Shown one piece after another: positions 62,305 to 64,000 of a stretch of 64,000 bases of DNA; the stretch's first letter is position 1; each line of letters opens with the position of its first letter. The DNA lies in the NCBI GenBank assembly GCA_023435745.1, contig JAEZMD010000012.1, forward strand, positions 62,001 through 126,000, given 5' to 3'. This DNA is from Bacillota bacterium. GTDB lineage: Bacteria > Bacillota > Clostridia > Acetivibrionales > DTU013. Made by a program: the position numbers and the translations under genes. Below the pieces are notes generated by a model, which was not told the origin of the DNA, made no database searches, and was given only the letters and a program-made list of their open reading frames with translations.

Positions 62305-62490
62305 TATTTGCCACCTTCTTCTTTATGCAGTAAGTGCAACGATATACACTAAACATCGTGTTGATTTTCAGCCACATGTATATTATATTTAATGTAAACA
62401 GAGCATTCAATCATCATCATTTTGGGATTTGTTTATTAGTGGACAGAAAATGCAAAAGTGTTTGAAATCAATAAAAAAGGTGGGAGAAAG

Positions 62491-63057
62491 ATGTCTGAGA
62501 AAAAAACTGACCGAAGGGTGCGCAGAACAAAAACGCTCCTGATACAGTCCCTCACCAGACTTCTGATGGAAAAGGAACTGAAGGATATCAGCGTACTTGA
62601 GCTGACTGATCTGGCCGACGTCAACAGAGGTACATTTTATCTGCATTACAAGGATATTTATGATCTTTATGAAAAGACGGAGAACGAAATCCTTGATAAG
62701 TTCAATAGCATCATAAAAAAACATCAGCGAAAGACCTCAAAGGGCATCCCCTTTCCCGCCGTCCAGGATGCACTCGAGTTCATGACGGGAAATGCCGATA
62801 CCTGTCTTGCTATTCTGCGGACAAATGACACGGCGTTTTTGTCAAGGCTCATTGAAATGAACAAGCCAAAGAATCCTGAGGAATGGAAGCTGGTCTTTGG
62901 AGAAGGAAAGGAAGGCCTATACGAATTTTATTATTCCTTCATTACCTCAGGCTGTGTAGGCGTCCTTCGTTCATGGTTCATGAACGGAATGAAGGAGAGC
63001 CCAAAAAAGATGGCTGAGCTTATTGAACAGATGATGATGAACACCATTGGGCTTTAA
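62491..63057 (+). CDS. TetR/AcrR-family regulator
   Basis: 188 residues. N-terminal helix-turn-helix (RRTKTLLIQSLTRLL; ISVLELTDLADVNRGTFYLHYKD near 38) and a C-terminal TetR_C DhaS-like domain (SWFMNGMKESPKKMAELI near the end). ATG at 62491 with GGGAG 4 nt upstream. It faces the MMPL operon across 186 nt that contain promoter-like sequence (TTGATT/TATATT, 17-nt spacer at about 62352-62380), so it is the probable repressor of that exporter. Confidence 0.88.
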   Translation: MSEKKTDRRVRRTKTLLIQSLTRLLMEKELKDISVLELTDLADVNRGTFYLHYKDIYDLYEKTENEILDKFNSIIKKHQRKTSKGIPFPAVQDALEFMTGNADTCLAILRTNDTAFLSRLIEMNKPKNPEEWKLVFGEGKEGLYEFYYSFITSGCVGVLRSWFMNGMKESPKKMAELIEQMMMNTIGL

Positions 63058-63069
63058 AGCACTCTGTAC

Positions 63070-64000
63070 TTATTCCCTGCCGTTCCAGCAGAAGGTACAT
63101 ACCCTGTCAGCCGGTATACCGATGGCGTCGATCATGTCCTGAAGCTTTTGATATTTCAGGCTGGTCACCTTGAGCTCATCTTTAATACAGCGAAGCATAC
63201 AGTCGTACTTTTCACTGTCAGGATCGCAATACTCATCCAGACTGGCTTCTTCGCTGCCTTCCAGTTTCTTTATGACCCTGCGCGTGATGAGGTCCATTTC
63301 CGAACGCGATCTTGAGAAGTTCAAATATTTGCAGCCAAAAAGCAGAGGCGGACATGCGGGTCTGATATGAACCTCTTTCGCCCGGAAGCCATACAGGAGC
63401 TCCGCGGTCTCACGCAGTTGTGTTCCGCGCACGATGGAATCATCGCAGAACAGGATACGCTTCCCTTCAACCAGTTCCGGTATGGGGATCAGCTTCATTT
63501 TTGCAACCAGGTTGCGTATGCTTTGCTCTTGCGGCATAAAGCTCCTGGACCAGGTCGGGGTATATTTTACAAAAGGTCTGACATAGGGTACTCCGGAGCC
63601 GTTGGAATACCCGATCGCATGAGCCACTCCCGAATCAGGTATCCCGGCGGTCATATCCAACTCTACATCGTCGTTCCGCGCCAATGCCGCTCCGCTTCGG
63701 TATCGCATTATTTCCACATTTTTTCCTTCATAAGAGGAGGCAGGATAACCGTAATAGACCCACAGAAAGGCGCATATCTTCATTTTCTCCCGAGGAGGCG
63801 ATATTTTTTCAATACCGTCCGTCGTAAGTAAAACCACCTCGCCCGGCCCCAACTCATAACACTGATGATATCCCAGATTCGGCAATGCGCTCGATTCGAA
63901 TGAAACGCAGTAAGAACCTTCTCTTTCACCAATTACCAGAGGCGTCCTGCCGAAGCGATCCCTGGAGGCATAGATGCCTTCGTGATTTAAAACAAGCATC
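63070..64000 (-). CDS. purF: Amidophosphoribosyltransferase, partial (5' end beyond right edge)
   Basis: 310 C-terminal residues are in the window; about 150 residues of the N-terminal glutaminase domain lie outside. Seen here: end of the glutaminase domain (RDRFGRTPLVIGE), then the phosphoribosyltransferase domain with the PRPP loop ILFCDDSIVRGTQ near residue 205 of the visible part, ACPPLLFGCKY, and a CTFCWNGRE end. PurF starts purine synthesis by adding ammonia to PRPP. The active-site Cys1 cannot be checked. Divergence at the C-terminal cysteines is in keeping with the Fe-S-containing Gram-positive type. Convergent with the TetR gene, 12 nt apart. Confidence 0.9.
   Translation of the reverse strand, partial: MLVLNHEGIYASRDRFGRTPLVIGEREGSYCVSFESSALPNLGYHQCYELGPGEVVLLTTDGIEKISPPREKMKICAFLWVYYGYPASSYEGKNVEIMRYRSGAALARNDDVELDMTAGIPDSGVAHAIGYSNGSGVPYVRPFVKYTPTWSRSFMPQEQSIRNLVAKMKLIPIPELVEGKRILFCDDSIVRGTQLRETAELLYGFRAKEVHIRPACPPLLFGCKYLNFSRSRSEMDLITRRVIKKLEGSEEASLDEYCDPDSEKYDCMLRCIKDELKVTSLKYQKLQDMIDAIGIPADRVCTFCWNGRE

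Noticed and set aside
1..64000. CRISPR arrays or rRNA genes
   Set aside because: No regularly spaced short repeats and no rRNA-like sequence were seen anywhere in the window.

Overview
The window is chromosomal DNA from an anaerobic, spore-forming, low-to-middle GC Firmicute, almost certainly a member of class Clostridia. Supporting signs are the germination protease gene (gpr), the rpsT-holA-comEC neighbourhood, the c-di-AMP (ydaO-type) leader in front of an NlpC/P60 cell-wall hydrolase, strong AGGAGG ribosome sites with frequent GTG/TTG starts, a sodium-pump decarboxylase beta subunit, and many sugar-catabolic operons under LacI, GntR and DeoR control. I cannot name the genus.

Layout. 1-4.1 kb: two zinc-ribbon proteins, then gltX-glnS. 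4.1-6 kb: an AT-rich stretch with a secreted protein and an unknown protein. 6-9 kb: divergent NAD-dependent DNA ligase and an M50-type membrane protease. 9-16.6 kb: a LacI-controlled sugar ABC importer (ATPase, permease, lipoprotein) with a family 3 glycoside hydrolase; two matching LacI-type operators lie in the leader. 16.7-25.8 kb: housekeeping block (gpr, Rrf2 regulator, PH-domain protein, methyltransferase, rpsT, holA, comEC, c-di-AMP riboswitch plus SH3/NlpC hydrolase, acetyltransferase). 25.8-31.5 kb: oadB plus a short OadG-like gene, a truncated glycosyltransferase, a glycosyltransferase/CsaB fusion and a P-loop ATPase. 31.5-34.4 kb: a frameshifted DUF4097 pseudogene and a YtrA-type GntR/ABC transporter operon with a clear operator. 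34.5-46.5 kb: three carbohydrate units: (a) GntR/UTRA regulator, 2-hydroxyacid dehydrogenase, shikimate-dehydrogenase-like enzyme, cupin phosphoglucose isomerase and KDPG aldolase; (b) PfkB kinase, class II aldolase, DeoR and rhamnulokinase-like kinase; (c) divergent Old Yellow Enzyme and TIM-barrel isomerase/Zn-alcohol dehydrogenase.

46.6-53.4 kb is a graveyard of mobile DNA: a tRNA-Thr relic, a REP-transposase tail, a WD40 gene, an ISAs1-family transposase tail, a group II intron reverse transcriptase fragment and a large serine recombinase tail. Inside it sits the most striking object: an apparently intact 3.5-kb element of three overlapping tyrosine recombinase genes bounded by 89-bp perfect inverted repeats, a recombinase-in-trio (RIT) element.

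53.4-64 kb: an autoregulated deoC/FGGY kinase/GntR operon, a serine beta-lactamase-like hydrolase, an acyltransferase-like protein, an MMPL exporter operon with a divergent TetR regulator, and the 3' two thirds of purF, which runs off the right edge. Coordinates of genes include stop codons; starts were chosen by ribosome binding site spacing.
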